The notes: a model not told the origin generated them from the letters alone. A stretch of DNA of 64,000 bases from Lysobacteraceae bacterium (GCA_004143945.1 SEHB01000007.1:141287-205286); one strand, 5' to 3'; positions 48,379-57,658 are shown, numbered from the stretch's first letter. Translations and numbers: made by a program.

Positions 48379-48478
48379 GAAACACGGAGCACACGGAGCA
48401 AGGCAAGGCGCGAGAGCCCTTCCTGGAAAGGTCCTCGCTTTCTCGGTGTGCCCGGTGTGCTCCGCGTTTTCAGTCTCC
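48379..48478. repeat. Long inverted repeat, family A, copy 3
   Basis: The left arm GAAACACGGAGCACACGGAG begins at 48379. The right arm, at 48443-48474, reads TCGGTGTGCCCGGTGTGC then TCCGCGTTTTCAG. It resembles the copies at 43990-44098 and 25871-25950. It bridges the convergent ends of the O-antigen ligase and DUF3999 genes, and its edge supplies the DUF3999 stop codon (TGA, complement at 48470-48472). Confidence 0.8.
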
Positions 48479-49879
48479 TGCCTTCTTCGCGTGCTTCGTG
48501 CTTCCATCTTTCCCGCTCGCGGATCCAGCGTCGGCATCGCGGAGCAACCGCAGCGCGAAGAACGCGATCAGGGCGGCGCCGGCGACGAGCACGGACCAGA
48601 GCAGCCAACTGCGCCACGGCACGGGCCGCGGGGCGGGTTGCAGGGCCCGCGCCCCCGCGCTCTCGCGCGGCGGGCCCGCGATCGCGGCGGGCGGTTGCCA
48701 GTCCGCGCCGAGCGTCGCGCGCAGCGTCGCGAGCGCCGCGTCGACCGGATGCGCGGGGCGTCGCGCGCGTGCGCTGCCGACGGCGAGCACGTAGGGCCCT
48801 GCGCCTTCGGCGAGGAACACGAAGCGATCCGGCGTCCACGCGAGCGACAACTTCGGCGCGACCGCGAGCGGCGTCGCCGATTCGATGCGGAATGCGTCGC
48901 GGCGCGGCCCCACGGGAAACTCGAGGTCCGCGTTGCGCAAGGTTTCTGCGCCTGCGCGCAGGCGAAACGCGGTCTGGCGCGCGAGCGGCGTCCAGCGCGT
49001 CGCGTCGAGCGCATCGCGCGCCGACAGCGTGAGTGCGGCCAGTGCATTGTCGTTGCCGAGTTCGATGCGCGCGCCCACGACAGGCAGCGCGGCAGGCAGG
49101 CGATACGCGTACGCGCCCGCTTCGTCACGCCCGGACGGGTTCGCCTCGATCCAGTCGCGCGGGACGACCGCGCCATCACGGTCGACGCAACGCGCGGACG
49201 CACGCAGTCCCGGCAGCGGTACGCCGTCATCGCGCCGCTGCAGCCGCAGCCAAGGTTCGCGCGTCGCGTCGATCGTGATGTCGCGGCGTTCGATGCGCGT
49301 GCCGTCTTGCTCGAGCGCGAGCACGTTGCCCGCGCCGACCCGGCGCCAGGCTTGCAGGTCGGGTCCGGCTTCGACCACGAAGCTGGCGACCACGCCCGAC
49401 GCGGGTGCGTCCCATGCAAGTGTGATGCGCTCGATCGCGCACGCGGGCTCGCCCGCGTCGAGCAGCCATTGCCGCGTCGGCGTCGCGTCGTCGGTGCCGG
49501 TGTCCTCGTCCGCATCGATTCGGCGCACGCGGCCGTCCGCGGCGCGCTCGATCACGAGCCGGAGGTCCGCGTCCTGCGCACGCGACTGCGCCGGCAGCGC
49601 GAGCGTGGGCAGCGCGATGTCGCGTGTGCGCGACGCCGCCTCCGCGCGCGACGACACGCGCGCGAACGGCACCGGCTGGCCGGCCGCGTTGAACACCTCG
49701 AGGTCGCGCAGCTCGACGTCGTGCGCGCGCGCATACACCTCCGGCGGCAGGTCGATGCGCCATGCACTCGCGTCGGCGACGGGCGTGGCGAGCGGGAACA
49801 GCCATGCGTAGTCGCCCGGCGTCGCCGCATGCACGGCACCGGCGAACACCGCGACGAGCGCGCAGCCTGCGTGCCTCAT
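48470..49879 (-). CDS. DUF3999 family exported protein, C-terminally anchored
   Basis: 469 aa from ATG 49879, overlapping the DUF2339 stop in an ATGA (49876-49879), so the two are translationally coupled. The signal peptide ends near AVHAAT. The sequence YAWLFPLATPVADASAWRIDLPPEVY and the following beta-rich part fit DUF3999. A single membrane helix lies at about 428-450 (WLLWSVLVAGAALIAFFALRLL). The last residues, KDGSTKHAKKAGD, are lysine-rich and read from DNA that resembles dispersed intergenic repeat; the stop lies in a family-A repeat. DUF2339 and DUF3999 genes regularly occur together; their joint role in the envelope is unknown. Confidence 0.9.
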   Translation of the reverse strand: MRHAGCALVAVFAGAVHAATPGDYAWLFPLATPVADASAWRIDLPPEVYARAHDVELRDLEVFNAAGQPVPFARVSSRAEAASRTRDIALPTLALPAQSRAQDADLRLVIERAADGRVRRIDADEDTGTDDATPTRQWLLDAGEPACAIERITLAWDAPASGVVASFVVEAGPDLQAWRRVGAGNVLALEQDGTRIERRDITIDATREPWLRLQRRDDGVPLPGLRASARCVDRDGAVVPRDWIEANPSGRDEAGAYAYRLPAALPVVGARIELGNDNALAALTLSARDALDATRWTPLARQTAFRLRAGAETLRNADLEFPVGPRRDAFRIESATPLAVAPKLSLAWTPDRFVFLAEGAGPYVLAVGSARARRPAHPVDAALATLRATLGADWQPPAAIAGPPRESAGARALQPAPRPVPWRSWLLWSVLVAGAALIAFFALRLLRDADAGSASGKDGSTKHAKKAGD

Positions 49880-52566
49880 CGCGCGGGCTCCGCCGCGGCC
49901 GCGGGTTCGCGCGGCGGCGCGGGTGCGAAGTAGCCGATCACGGTGCACAGCAGGCCGTAGGCGATGAACGACACGATGCCGAACAGGTTGCCGAGGTGTT
50001 CGCGGTCGACCAGCAGCAGCTTGGCCAGTACCACCGCCATCAGGACCGCGCCGGCGAGCCAGAGCGCGCGCTGGCCGCGACGCGAGCCGAGCACCCATCC
50101 GATCACGCCGAGCACGCTCCAGACGACGGTCAGCGCCGTTTGCGCGAGGTGCGAATCGAGCAGGGCCGCGTCCCATGGCACGCCGCCGAGCTGGTGCACC
50201 GCGCGCAGCGTCGCCGCGGTGATGAACGCGAAGCCCGCGAGCGAGAGCAGCAACGGTCGCCGCGCGGCGAGTGCGGGCGGCGCGTCGCGATCGGCCAGCC
50301 AGCGTGCCGCGCAGCCGAGGGCCGCGAGTTGCAGCAGCTCGATCGGATTCAGCGCCGGCAGGTACGCGATCGGCGCGCTGTCGCCCGCGTGCGCGAGCAG
50401 CAGCACGAACACCAGCGTGGATACGAGCGCCTGCGTCATCAGCAGGACCCCGCGCCATTCGCCGAAACGCGCGCCCAGCGGCGCGGCGATCCAGGCCGGG
50501 CGCAGCAGCACGAGCGACCAGGCGACGAGCAGCGGCAACCACGATGCCGCGCCGGTCCAGCCGGCAGCGAGTGCGCCGTCCTGCGCGTACTGATGCAGCG
50601 CGAGCGCGGCGGTGAGGCTCCAGCACCAGAGCCAGCCGATCTGCGCGATGCGAGGCGCGGCGTCGTCGCGTATCGCGAGCGCGTGCAGGCCGAACAGGCC
50701 GGCCGCGGCGTAGGCCGCGAATGCGGCGAGGCCCCAGCCCTCGAACGGCCGCGCGCCGGTATCGCCGAACGCGAACACGAGCAGGATGCCGCTCGCGAGT
50801 GCAGCCGCGACGGTCCATGCGGTCGCGCCCGCGCGCGTGCGCCGGAACGCGAGCGCAGCCAGCGCGGTGGTGATCGCCGCGAACGCGAGCATCGCGGCGG
50901 CCTGCGCGGGCGCGGGAGTGAAGCGTTCGATCTCGTGCAGTCCCGCGCCGAGCCACCATGCGAGTCCCCACACGTACGCAAGCAGCGCGACGTGCGGACG
51001 CATCCCGGCGCGGCGATACAACCAGGCGCTCGCGAGCGCGGCCGCCGCGACCAGCAGCGCGCTGATGCAGGCCGCATTCGCGAGCGGAATCGCGGCCGCA
51101 GCGACGCTGGCGGCCGAGTACAGGATCGCGCAGGCCGCGAGTCCCTGCAGGATCCCGCCGCAGGCTTCGGGCAGCACGCGTCGCTGGCGCAGGCCAAGCC
51201 AGACCAGCGCCACGCCTTCGAGCGCGAACACGCTCGCGGTCGAGCGTGCGCTCAGCGCGAGCGGCACTGCGAGCGTCGCGAAGCCGGCCGCTAGCACCGC
51301 GTACGATTCGCCGAGCACGCGCCGGCGCGGCAGCTGCCAGCGCGCGAGCACTGCGTAGACCGCGGCCAGCGCGAGCGCCGAATACGCGAGCGGCATGCGC
51401 TCGCCATCGAGCAGGGCCGCCTGCAGCGCGAAGCACAGCAGTGGCGTGCCGAACACCAGCGTGCCGTCGACCGGGTCGCGCACGAGCGTTTCGCGCCGAC
51501 GCGCGTAGAGGATCGGGATCGCGAGGTAGATCGCGAAGTGCAGCAGCAGGAACGGCTCGGTGCTCGCGAACAACGCCGGGTCGTAGCGCAGCACGCCCCA
51601 GGCGGTGCCGATCGCGAACGTGCAGAAGAAGCCGAGCAGGTTGAGCGCTCGCCACGGTCGCACCCAGGCGATCGCGAGGACCGCGAGGTTCAGCAATCCG
51701 TAGTACGAGAACAGCGCGACGTGGCTGCCGCTGCCGGTCGATATCAGGATCGGCGCCGCGAAGCCCGCGAGGATGCCGAGGACCGCGAGCGCGAGCGAAT
51801 CCTGCAGTACCGCGAGCAGGCCGGCGCCGGCGACGAGCACGAGCAGCAGCGCGAATGCGGCGCCTGCCGGCAGCAGGCCATAGAGCCGGAACGCGGCGAA
51901 CACCGTCAGCAGCAACACGCCGATCGCGCCGCCCTGCAGCGACAGGCCGAAGCTGCGCCGGCGCAGGCGCTCGCGCCAACCGAACGCGAGCGCGCCGATC
52001 GCCGCGAGCGCGACGCCCGCGAGGCGAAGTTCGATCGGCAGCCGCAGCCAGCCCTGGTCGGCTGCGTACTTGAGCAGCGCCGCGACGCCCGCGAACAGGA
52101 TCAGCATGCCGACCTTGACCGGCACGTTGCCTTCGGTGAACCAGCGCCGCAGCCAGTCGAGCGCAGGTGTCGCAGGTGCCGCGGGCGGCGCCTCGGGGGC
52201 GACGGCCGCGGGCGCGAACGGCGGCGGATCGATGTCGGGCAGGCGGATGTCGGGCGCCGGCGCCGCCGCTGCAACCATGGTCGGGTCGAGCGAAGGCCAC
52301 GCCACCGCGGGTTCGTCGACGGGCCGGAACGGCACTTCGGCGCGTGCTGCGACGCCCGCCGGCCCGGGCACGTCCTCTTCGACGGTCGCGCGCAGCGTGG
52401 CGAGTTCGGAGCCGAGCGCGTCGACGCGCGTCGCGAGCGTGCGCTGGCGCAGCAGCAGGAAGCCGAGCGCGAGACCCGTGAAGAAGCCGAGGCCGGCGTC
52501 GCCGCCGGTCATGCCACCCACGAGGAAGCCGAGGATGCCGCACCCGAGCACGATCAGGAATCCCAT
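49876..52566 (-). CDS. DUF2339 multi-spanning membrane protein
   Basis: 896 aa from ATG 52566 behind GGGGAGGAT. The N-terminal helix (MGFLIVLGCGILGFLVGGMTG) is followed by a coiled, Pro/Ala-rich stretch to about residue 130, then WLRRWFTEGNVPVKVGMLIL, the conserved entry of DUF2339. More than twenty hydrophobic helices continue to the end. Length and layout match the family (about 850-950 aa). It forms an operon with DUF3999 (4-nt overlap). No enzymatic motif is visible; it is thought to be an inner-membrane envelope protein. Confidence 0.93.
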   Translation of the reverse strand: MGFLIVLGCGILGFLVGGMTGGDAGLGFFTGLALGFLLLRQRTLATRVDALGSELATLRATVEEDVPGPAGVAARAEVPFRPVDEPAVAWPSLDPTMVAAAAPAPDIRLPDIDPPPFAPAAVAPEAPPAAPATPALDWLRRWFTEGNVPVKVGMLILFAGVAALLKYAADQGWLRLPIELRLAGVALAAIGALAFGWRERLRRRSFGLSLQGGAIGVLLLTVFAAFRLYGLLPAGAAFALLLVLVAGAGLLAVLQDSLALAVLGILAGFAAPILISTGSGSHVALFSYYGLLNLAVLAIAWVRPWRALNLLGFFCTFAIGTAWGVLRYDPALFASTEPFLLLHFAIYLAIPILYARRRETLVRDPVDGTLVFGTPLLCFALQAALLDGERMPLAYSALALAAVYAVLARWQLPRRRVLGESYAVLAAGFATLAVPLALSARSTASVFALEGVALVWLGLRQRRVLPEACGGILQGLAACAILYSAASVAAAAIPLANAACISALLVAAAALASAWLYRRAGMRPHVALLAYVWGLAWWLGAGLHEIERFTPAPAQAAAMLAFAAITTALAALAFRRTRAGATAWTVAAALASGILLVFAFGDTGARPFEGWGLAAFAAYAAAGLFGLHALAIRDDAAPRIAQIGWLWCWSLTAALALHQYAQDGALAAGWTGAASWLPLLVAWSLVLLRPAWIAAPLGARFGEWRGVLLMTQALVSTLVFVLLLAHAGDSAPIAYLPALNPIELLQLAALGCAARWLADRDAPPALAARRPLLLSLAGFAFITAATLRAVHQLGGVPWDAALLDSHLAQTALTVVWSVLGVIGWVLGSRRGQRALWLAGAVLMAVVLAKLLLVDREHLGNLFGIVSFIAYGLLCTVIGYFAPAPPREPAAAAEPAR

Positions 52567-52600
52567 CCATCCTCCCCTTCGGGCCGCGGCGGGCCACGCG

Positions 52601-53521
52601 TCAGTACAGTTCCGCCTCCCCGGGCGGGCGCGTCTTGAAGCGCTTGTGCATCCACAGGTACTGGGCGGGCGCCTCGGCGACCATGCGTTCGATGCAGCCG
52701 TTCACGCGCGCGGTGTCGGCGGCGACATCGTAGCCGGGAAAGTCGGCGAGTGGCGCCTCGAGCCGGATCGCATAGCCGTCGTCGTCGCGGCGCCGGTGGA
52801 AGAACGGGATCACCGCCGCGCCCGAGAGCCGCGCGAGATGGTGGGTCGCGGTGATCGTCGCGGCCGGGATGCCGAAGAACGGCGCGAACACGCTGTCCTT
52901 GCCGCGCATGTCCTGGTCCGGCGCGTACCACAGCGTGCCGCCGCTGCGAAGGTGGCGCACGCTCGCGCGCAACGCGTCCTTGCTGTACATCGCATCGGCA
53001 TAGCGCAGCCGCGCGCGCTTGATCGCCCACTCGAACGCGGCGTCGTCGTGCTCGCGGTACATGCCCGCGATCGGGATCTGCTGCGACACCAGCCGCGCGC
53101 ACAATTCGAGGTGCGAGAAGTGCGCGCCGACCAGCAGCACGCCGCGCCCGGCCGCGCGCGCGTCGGCGAGGTGGTGCAGGCCTTCGAACGTGACCGGTAT
53201 GCGCGCGACCTTCGCGGGCGAGCCCATCCATGCGAGTGCGAACTCGGCGAGCATGAGGCCGCTCTCGCGCAGGTTGTCTTCGAGCAGCTGCGCGCGCCCG
53301 GCCGCGTCGAGTGCGGGAAAGCACAGCGCGAGGTTGCGCGCCGCAATCGCGCGACGTTCGCCGAAGATGCGCGCGGCAAGCCAGCCGACCGCGCGACCGC
53401 CGCGCATGAGCCAGCTGCGCGGCAGGCACGCGACGAGGCGGATCGCGCCGAGCCCGATCCATGCGGGCCAGTGGCGTGGCGAGAGCAGTTCGGCGCGGAA
53501 CGGGGGCAGTGCCTGCGGCAT
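52601..53521 (-). CDS. lpxL: Lipid A acyltransferase (LpxL/HtrB family)
   Basis: 306 aa from ATG 53521. The acyltransferase HX4E motif is visible (HFSHLE, His134 to Glu139), within GVLLVGAHFSHLELCARL. Other family strings are IFGERRAIAARNLALCFP, GMYREHDD and GGTLWYAPDQDMRGKDSVFAPFFG. It adds the secondary acyl chain to Kdo2-lipid IVA at the inner membrane. The gene lies beside waaA, the Kdo transferase that makes its substrate, transcribed divergently (179 nt between starts), which supports the call. LpxL versus LpxM specificity cannot be judged by eye. Confidence 0.93.
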   Translation of the reverse strand: MPQALPPFRAELLSPRHWPAWIGLGAIRLVACLPRSWLMRGGRAVGWLAARIFGERRAIAARNLALCFPALDAAGRAQLLEDNLRESGLMLAEFALAWMGSPAKVARIPVTFEGLHHLADARAAGRGVLLVGAHFSHLELCARLVSQQIPIAGMYREHDDAAFEWAIKRARLRYADAMYSKDALRASVRHLRSGGTLWYAPDQDMRGKDSVFAPFFGIPAATITATHHLARLSGAAVIPFFHRRRDDDGYAIRLEAPLADFPGYDVAADTARVNGCIERMVAEAPAQYLWMHKRFKTRPPGEAELY

Positions 53522-53700
53522 CGGTCGATTATGGAGGATGCACGGCGAGGGGCGGCAGGGTGAGGCCGGCTAGCCGCGGCTACCACCGCATCGCGACGCG
53601 CTCGTATGCGGGCGAACTGCCGTCCTGGACGCGCGCGCCGATGCCGTCGGCACGCATGCCGCACGGCTATACTGCCGAACCTCCACCGTCCGCCCTCTTC

Positions 53701-54996
53701 GTGTTCCAGCGCTTCATCTACACCCTCACGCTGTACCTGCTGATGCCGTTCGTGGTGTACCGGCTCGCGGCGCGCGGCTTCAAGTACCACGGGTATTTCG
53801 CGCGCTGGCGCGAACGCTTCGGTTTCTTCCCCGATCCCGGCGTGCGCGACAGCATCTGGATCCACGCGGTCTCGCTCGGCGAAGTCAACGCCGCGGTGCC
53901 GTTGATCGAGGCGCTGATGCGCCGCTACCGCGACTCGCAGTTCGTCATCACGACGGTCACGCCGACCGGTTCCGATCGCGTGCTGCAGCTGTTCCACGGG
54001 CGCGTGTTCCACGTCTACCTGCCGTACGACCTGACCAGCGCGGTGAAACGTTTCCTCGACCGCGTGCGTCCGCGCCTCGCGGTGATCATGGAAACCGAGA
54101 TCTGGCCGAACCTGTTCATGAACTGCGCCGAGCGCGACATCTCGATCGTGATCGCGAACGCGCGACTGTCGGAGAAGTCGCTGCGCGGCTACTGGCCGAT
54201 CCAGCCGCTCGCCCGGCGCGCGATCCGCAGCGCGAGTTTCGTCGCGGCGCAATCGGCGTCCGACTACGAACGGCTGCGCGCGCTCGGCGCGTCCGAGCCG
54301 CGCCTGGCGATCGTCGGCAACCTGAAGTTCGACATGAGCGTGCCCGACGGCGTGCGCGAGCGCGGGCTCGAGTTCCGTGCCGCGGCGGGACCGGATCGCC
54401 CGGTCTGGATCGCGGCGAGCACGCACGAGGGCGAGGAACTCGCGGTGCTGAAGGCGCATGCGGAGGTGCTGCGCCGGTTCCCGGATGCATTGCTGCTGAT
54501 CGCGCCGCGCCATCCCGAACGCTTCAAGCCGGTGGCGGCCGCGTGCCGTGCCTACGGCTTCCGTACCTCCACGCGCAGCGAAGACCAGCGTGCGTCGCCG
54601 TCATGCCAGTGCTTCGTCGCGGACTCGATGGGCGAACTGATCGAGTTCTACGCGGCGGCCGACGTCGCGTTCGTCGGTGGCAGCCTGGCGCCGGTCGGCG
54701 GGCACAACCTGCTCGAACCCGCCGCGCTCGCAAAGCCCGTGATCGTCGGCCCGCAGACCTTCAACTTCGCCGAAGTGACCGAGGACCTGATCGCCGCCGG
54801 TGCGGTGCTGCGCATCGAGGACGCCGATGAACTCGGCCCTGCGGTGGTGCGCCTGTTCACGCGCGACGTCGAACGCCGCAGCATGGGCGACGCCGCCCAC
54901 GCGGTGATCGAGCGCGAACGCGGCGCGGTCGCGCGCACGATGGCGATAGTGGAGCGCGTGCTTGATAGGGACGAGGGACGAGGGACTAGGGGCTAG
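53701..54996 (+). CDS. waaA: 3-deoxy-D-manno-octulosonic acid (Kdo) transferase
   Basis: 431 aa from GTG 53701, chosen because FQRFIYTLTLYLLMPFVVYRL then aligns with the N-terminal anchor of E. coli WaaA; ATG 53641 would add 20 residues. Diagnostic segments are RWRERFGFFPDPG, IWIHAVSLGEVNAAVPLI, METEIWPNL, NARLSEKS, VGNLKFD, ASTHEGEE, PRHPERF and GGSLAPVGGHNLLEPAALAKP. It transfers Kdo to lipid IVA. The last codons (DRDEGRGTRG) and the TAG stop are read from the GGGACGA/GGGGCTA heptamer array at 54968-55013, so the native C-terminus has been replaced or lengthened by repeat DNA. Confidence 0.95.
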   Translation: MFQRFIYTLTLYLLMPFVVYRLAARGFKYHGYFARWRERFGFFPDPGVRDSIWIHAVSLGEVNAAVPLIEALMRRYRDSQFVITTVTPTGSDRVLQLFHGRVFHVYLPYDLTSAVKRFLDRVRPRLAVIMETEIWPNLFMNCAERDISIVIANARLSEKSLRGYWPIQPLARRAIRSASFVAAQSASDYERLRALGASEPRLAIVGNLKFDMSVPDGVRERGLEFRAAAGPDRPVWIAASTHEGEELAVLKAHAEVLRRFPDALLLIAPRHPERFKPVAAACRAYGFRTSTRSEDQRASPSCQCFVADSMGELIEFYAAADVAFVGGSLAPVGGHNLLEPAALAKPVIVGPQTFNFAEVTEDLIAAGAVLRIEDADELGPAVVRLFTRDVERRSMGDAAHAVIERERGAVARTMAIVERVLDRDEGRGTRG

Positions 54997-55076
54997 GGGC
55001 TAGGGGCTAGGGGCCGTCTGCCAAGCACCGGACCCGAATCCTCGTCTCTCGTCCCTCGTCCCTCGTCCCTCACTCC
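54968..55076. repeat. G-rich heptanucleotide tandem array with inverted partner
   Basis: The plus strand has GGGACGA twice, GGGACTA, then GGGGCTA three times and GGGGC (54968-55014). After a 27-nt spacer, TCGTCTC, three TCGTCCC units and TCACTCC follow (55042-55076), the complement of the GGGACGA type. The GGGGCTA run fulfils the four-G-tract rule for a G-quadruplex. It fills the space between the convergent waaA and tolC genes and supplies the stop codons of both. Heptamer repeats of a GGGNATC type are reported in Xanthomonas; these units differ in sequence. Confidence 0.9.
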
Positions 55077-56464
55077 AGCAACGCGTTGATCGCCTCGAGG
55101 TCCTGCACCTCGATCACGCCGGCGGCCTGCTTGAGCAGCAGGCGGTTCAGCACGTAGGCGTGGCGTGCGGTGGAGTAGGCGCTCTGCGCCTGCAGCAGGG
55201 TCTGCTGGCTGATCAGCACGTCGACGATCGTGCGGGTGCCGACTTCGTAGCCGGCCTGGGTCGCCTCGACCGAGCTCTGCGCGGACACCACCGCGGCCTG
55301 GCGCGCCTCGACTTCGCTCGCGCCTGCGATCACCGAGCGGAAGTTGTTGCGCGTCGCGGCTTCGACCTGGCGTCGGTTGAACTCGTGCTGGTCCTGCGCG
55401 AAATCGCGGTTGTGGATCGCCTGGCGCACGCGCGACTGGGTGTAGCCGCCGCTGAAGATCGGCACCGTCAACGTGATGCCGATCGTGCTGCCCCACTTCG
55501 GGTCGCTGCTGTCGTGGATCTCGCCGGGCAGGCCGCCGTAGCGCGTGTCGCCCCAGAGCGGGCTGCGCGAGTAGCCGAGCGTGCCGTTGATCGTCGGCAG
55601 ATGGCCCGCGCGCGCGGTCTTGATGTCCGCGTTGGCGGCGTCGACCTGGTACGCGGCAGCTGCGAGCGACGGGTTGTTCTTCAGCGCGACGTCGACCCAC
55701 GCCTCCGGGTCGTCCGGCGTCGGCCGATCCAGCGGCAGGTTCTCGCGCAGCTTCCTGAATTCGCCGGGCACCTTGTTGGTGAGCTGGCGCACCGACTCGC
55801 GCGCTGTGTCGACCGCGTTCTGGTTGGTGATCACGCTCGCGACCGCCTGGTCGTGCTGCGCCTTCGCGTCGTTGACGTCGGTGATCGCGGCGAGGCCGAC
55901 GTCGAAGCGCTGCTGCGCCTGCTCGAGCTGGCGCGCGAGCGCCTTTTCGTTCGCATCGGCGAACTTCAGCGCGTCGAGCGCGCTGAGTACGTCGAAGTAG
56001 GCCCGCGCGACCTGCACGAGCAACTGCTGCTGCGCGGCGTCATAGGTTGCTGCGCCGGCCTGCGCGGTATAGCGGCTCGATTTCAGTGCGGTCCAGCGGC
56101 TGATGTCGAGGATCGACTGGCTCAGCTGCGCGCCCACCGACCGCCGGTAGCTCGTCGAGCTGCTGCCGTCGATGAGGATCTGATCATCGGGAATGCCCGG
56201 GATGCCGGGGTTGTTGATCAGCGCGGTGCCGTTGTCGCCCGAACGCGAGCGCGTGAACTCGAGGTTGATGCCGATCTGCGGCAGCAGCTGCGAACGCGCC
56301 TGGTTCACGAACTCGTCGGTCGAGAGCTTGGTCGCTTCGGCGCCGGCGAGGGTCGGGTCGGACGCGCGGGCTTCCTGGTAGACCTGGATCAGGTCGTCGG
56401 CGTGCGCGGCGGTGGCACCGGAAGCGAGCGCGATCGCCAGCGACAGGGACAGGATGCGGATCAT
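55070..56464 (-). CDS. tolC: TolC family outer-membrane efflux channel protein
   Basis: 464 aa from ATG 56464 with GAGGAAG upstream. The signal peptide ends near TAAHA. Two TolC repeats are evident, starting DLIQVYQEARASDPTLAGAEA and AWVDVALKNNPSLAAAAYQVD, with the long helical segments and FSGGYTQSRVRQAIH, then SVEATQAGYEVGTRTIVDVLISQQTLL typical of TolC. It forms the outer-membrane duct for tripartite efflux pumps and type I secretion; no partner pump is in the window. The stop codon is in the heptamer repeat at 55070-55072. The pcm-like gene lies 39 nt upstream on the same strand. Confidence 0.95.
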   Translation of the reverse strand: MIRILSLSLAIALASGATAAHADDLIQVYQEARASDPTLAGAEATKLSTDEFVNQARSQLLPQIGINLEFTRSRSGDNGTALINNPGIPGIPDDQILIDGSSSTSYRRSVGAQLSQSILDISRWTALKSSRYTAQAGAATYDAAQQQLLVQVARAYFDVLSALDALKFADANEKALARQLEQAQQRFDVGLAAITDVNDAKAQHDQAVASVITNQNAVDTARESVRQLTNKVPGEFRKLRENLPLDRPTPDDPEAWVDVALKNNPSLAAAAYQVDAANADIKTARAGHLPTINGTLGYSRSPLWGDTRYGGLPGEIHDSSDPKWGSTIGITLTVPIFSGGYTQSRVRQAIHNRDFAQDQHEFNRRQVEAATRNNFRSVIAGASEVEARQAAVVSAQSSVEATQAGYEVGTRTIVDVLISQQTLLQAQSAYSTARHAYVLNRLLLKQAAGVIEVQDLEAINALLE

Positions 56465-56503
56465 CGGGTCTTCCTCGGGGGATGTATCGTCTGGGGCGCC
56501 GCG

Positions 56504-57163
56504 TCAGAGCGAGAAGCGGCGCGGCGGCTCGGCGTTGTGCAGGTACGGCAGATCGGTTTCGAACAGGCTGCCCACGGTCCAGTGGCTGGCGTCGACGCGT
56601 TCGTGCAGCGTCGCCTGCATCGCGGGCGAGTCACCGACGATCGCGAACAGGCGCCCGCCGGGGCGCACCTGTGCACGCAGGCTGTCGGGCAAGCTCCACA
56701 CCGCGCCGCCGACGACGACGAGGTCGAACGCATCGCCCGGATCGAATTGCGACAGTGCGTCGGCGGTTTCGACGCGCACGTTGCGCACCTGCGCCGCGGC
56801 GAGGTTCGCGCGTGCGGCATCGGCGAGGTCGGCATGGCGTTCGACGCTGAGCACGCTGGCCCCGAGGCGCGCGAGGCAGGCCGCGAGGAACCCGGTGCCG
56901 GTGCCGATCTCGAGCACGCGCTCGTGCGGCTGCAGGTCGATCGCCTGCAGCAGCCGGCCTTCGATGACCGGCTTCATCATGACTTCGCCATGGCCGATCG
57001 GCAGCGACAGGTCGGCGAACGCGAGCGCCCGATGGCGCGCCGGGACGAAGTCCTCGCGGCGCACCGCGGCGAGCGTCTCGAGCACGCGCGCGTCGAGCAC
57101 TTCCCACGGACGCACCTGGTTCTCGATCATGTTCTGCCGGGCTTGCTCGGTTGCATTCAACAT
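56504..57163 (-). CDS. Protein-L-isoaspartate O-methyltransferase-like protein
   Basis: 219 aa from ATG 57163. PIMT-family features: an N-terminal QARQNMIENQVRPWEV helix, REDFVPARHRALAFADLSLPIGHG, MMKPVIEGRLLQAI, and the SAM-binding VLEIGTGTGFLAACLARLG followed by VLSVERHADLA. True PIMT repairs isoaspartyl residues. This shorter tolC-linked form is widespread in Xanthomonadales and may have another substrate, so I give no symbol. It is the first gene before tolC (39 nt), an arrangement conserved in the group. Confidence 0.9.
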   Translation of the reverse strand: MLNATEQARQNMIENQVRPWEVLDARVLETLAAVRREDFVPARHRALAFADLSLPIGHGEVMMKPVIEGRLLQAIDLQPHERVLEIGTGTGFLAACLARLGASVLSVERHADLADAARANLAAAQVRNVRVETADALSQFDPGDAFDLVVVGGAVWSLPDSLRAQVRPGGRLFAIVGDSPAMQATLHERVDASHWTVGSLFETDLPYLHNAEPPRRFSL

Positions 57164-57286
57164 GGTCGTGGACCGATCGGAAAAAGGGTGGAGAGCATAG
57201 GCACTCGCCGCATTCGCGGCAAATCCATCGTTGGCGATCGCCGCGCTGCCCCCGAAGTGCCGGAAGTCACCGCGGCCCGGCTGTCC

Positions 57287-57658
57287 TCATGCCGCGAACG
57301 CGTCCTCGTCGGCAGGTGTACGCAGCCATTCGCCTGCAGTCGCGCGAAGGCCTTCGACGCAGGACGCGAAAGCTGCGTCGACGCGCGGGAGCCAGGCCGG
57401 CAACGACGCCGATGCGTCGCGGCTCGCGATCTGCAACGCGAGCCAGCGCGCGATGCGCGCCTGGTCGTCCGCGGACAGCACGGACAGTGTCCGGCGCGCA
57501 TGGCTGCGCAGGCGCGCGAGGCGGATGTCGGCGGGACGTGACGCATCGGAACCGGATCCTTCGACCAGCTGGGCGAACGCGCGTTGCGCCAGCCTCAGCG
57601 ACAGGCTGGCCCACGCGGGCGGTGGCGCGTCGGCGGCGAGCGCGGATGGCGCGCTCAT
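57287..57658 (-). CDS. Hypothetical protein, helical, 123 aa
   Basis: 123 aa from ATG 57658, whose ATGA overlaps the stop of a 22-codon frame upstream. The composition (Ala/Arg/Leu-rich with regular heptads, e.g. RLAQRAFAQLVEG, DDQARIARWLALQIASRD, RVDAAFASCVEGLRATAGEWL) suggests a small all-helical cytoplasmic protein. I recognise no family. Opposite-strand frames in the same region look like shadows. It is placed between the TetR gene and the pcm-like gene, 123 nt upstream of the latter on the same strand. Real coding is likely but not certain. Confidence 0.55.
   Translation of the reverse strand: MSAPSALAADAPPPAWASLSLRLAQRAFAQLVEGSGSDASRPADIRLARLRSHARRTLSVLSADDQARIARWLALQIASRDASASLPAWLPRVDAAFASCVEGLRATAGEWLRTPADEDAFAA

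Noticed and set aside
49880..52597. N-terminal extension of the DUF3999 frame to 1375 residues
   Set aside because: It overlaps the whole DUF2339 gene in another frame; the ATGA-coupled start at 49879 has a signal peptide right after it.
54968..55076. Heptamer array as a CRISPR array
   Set aside because: 7-nt units without spacers; no cas genes in the window.
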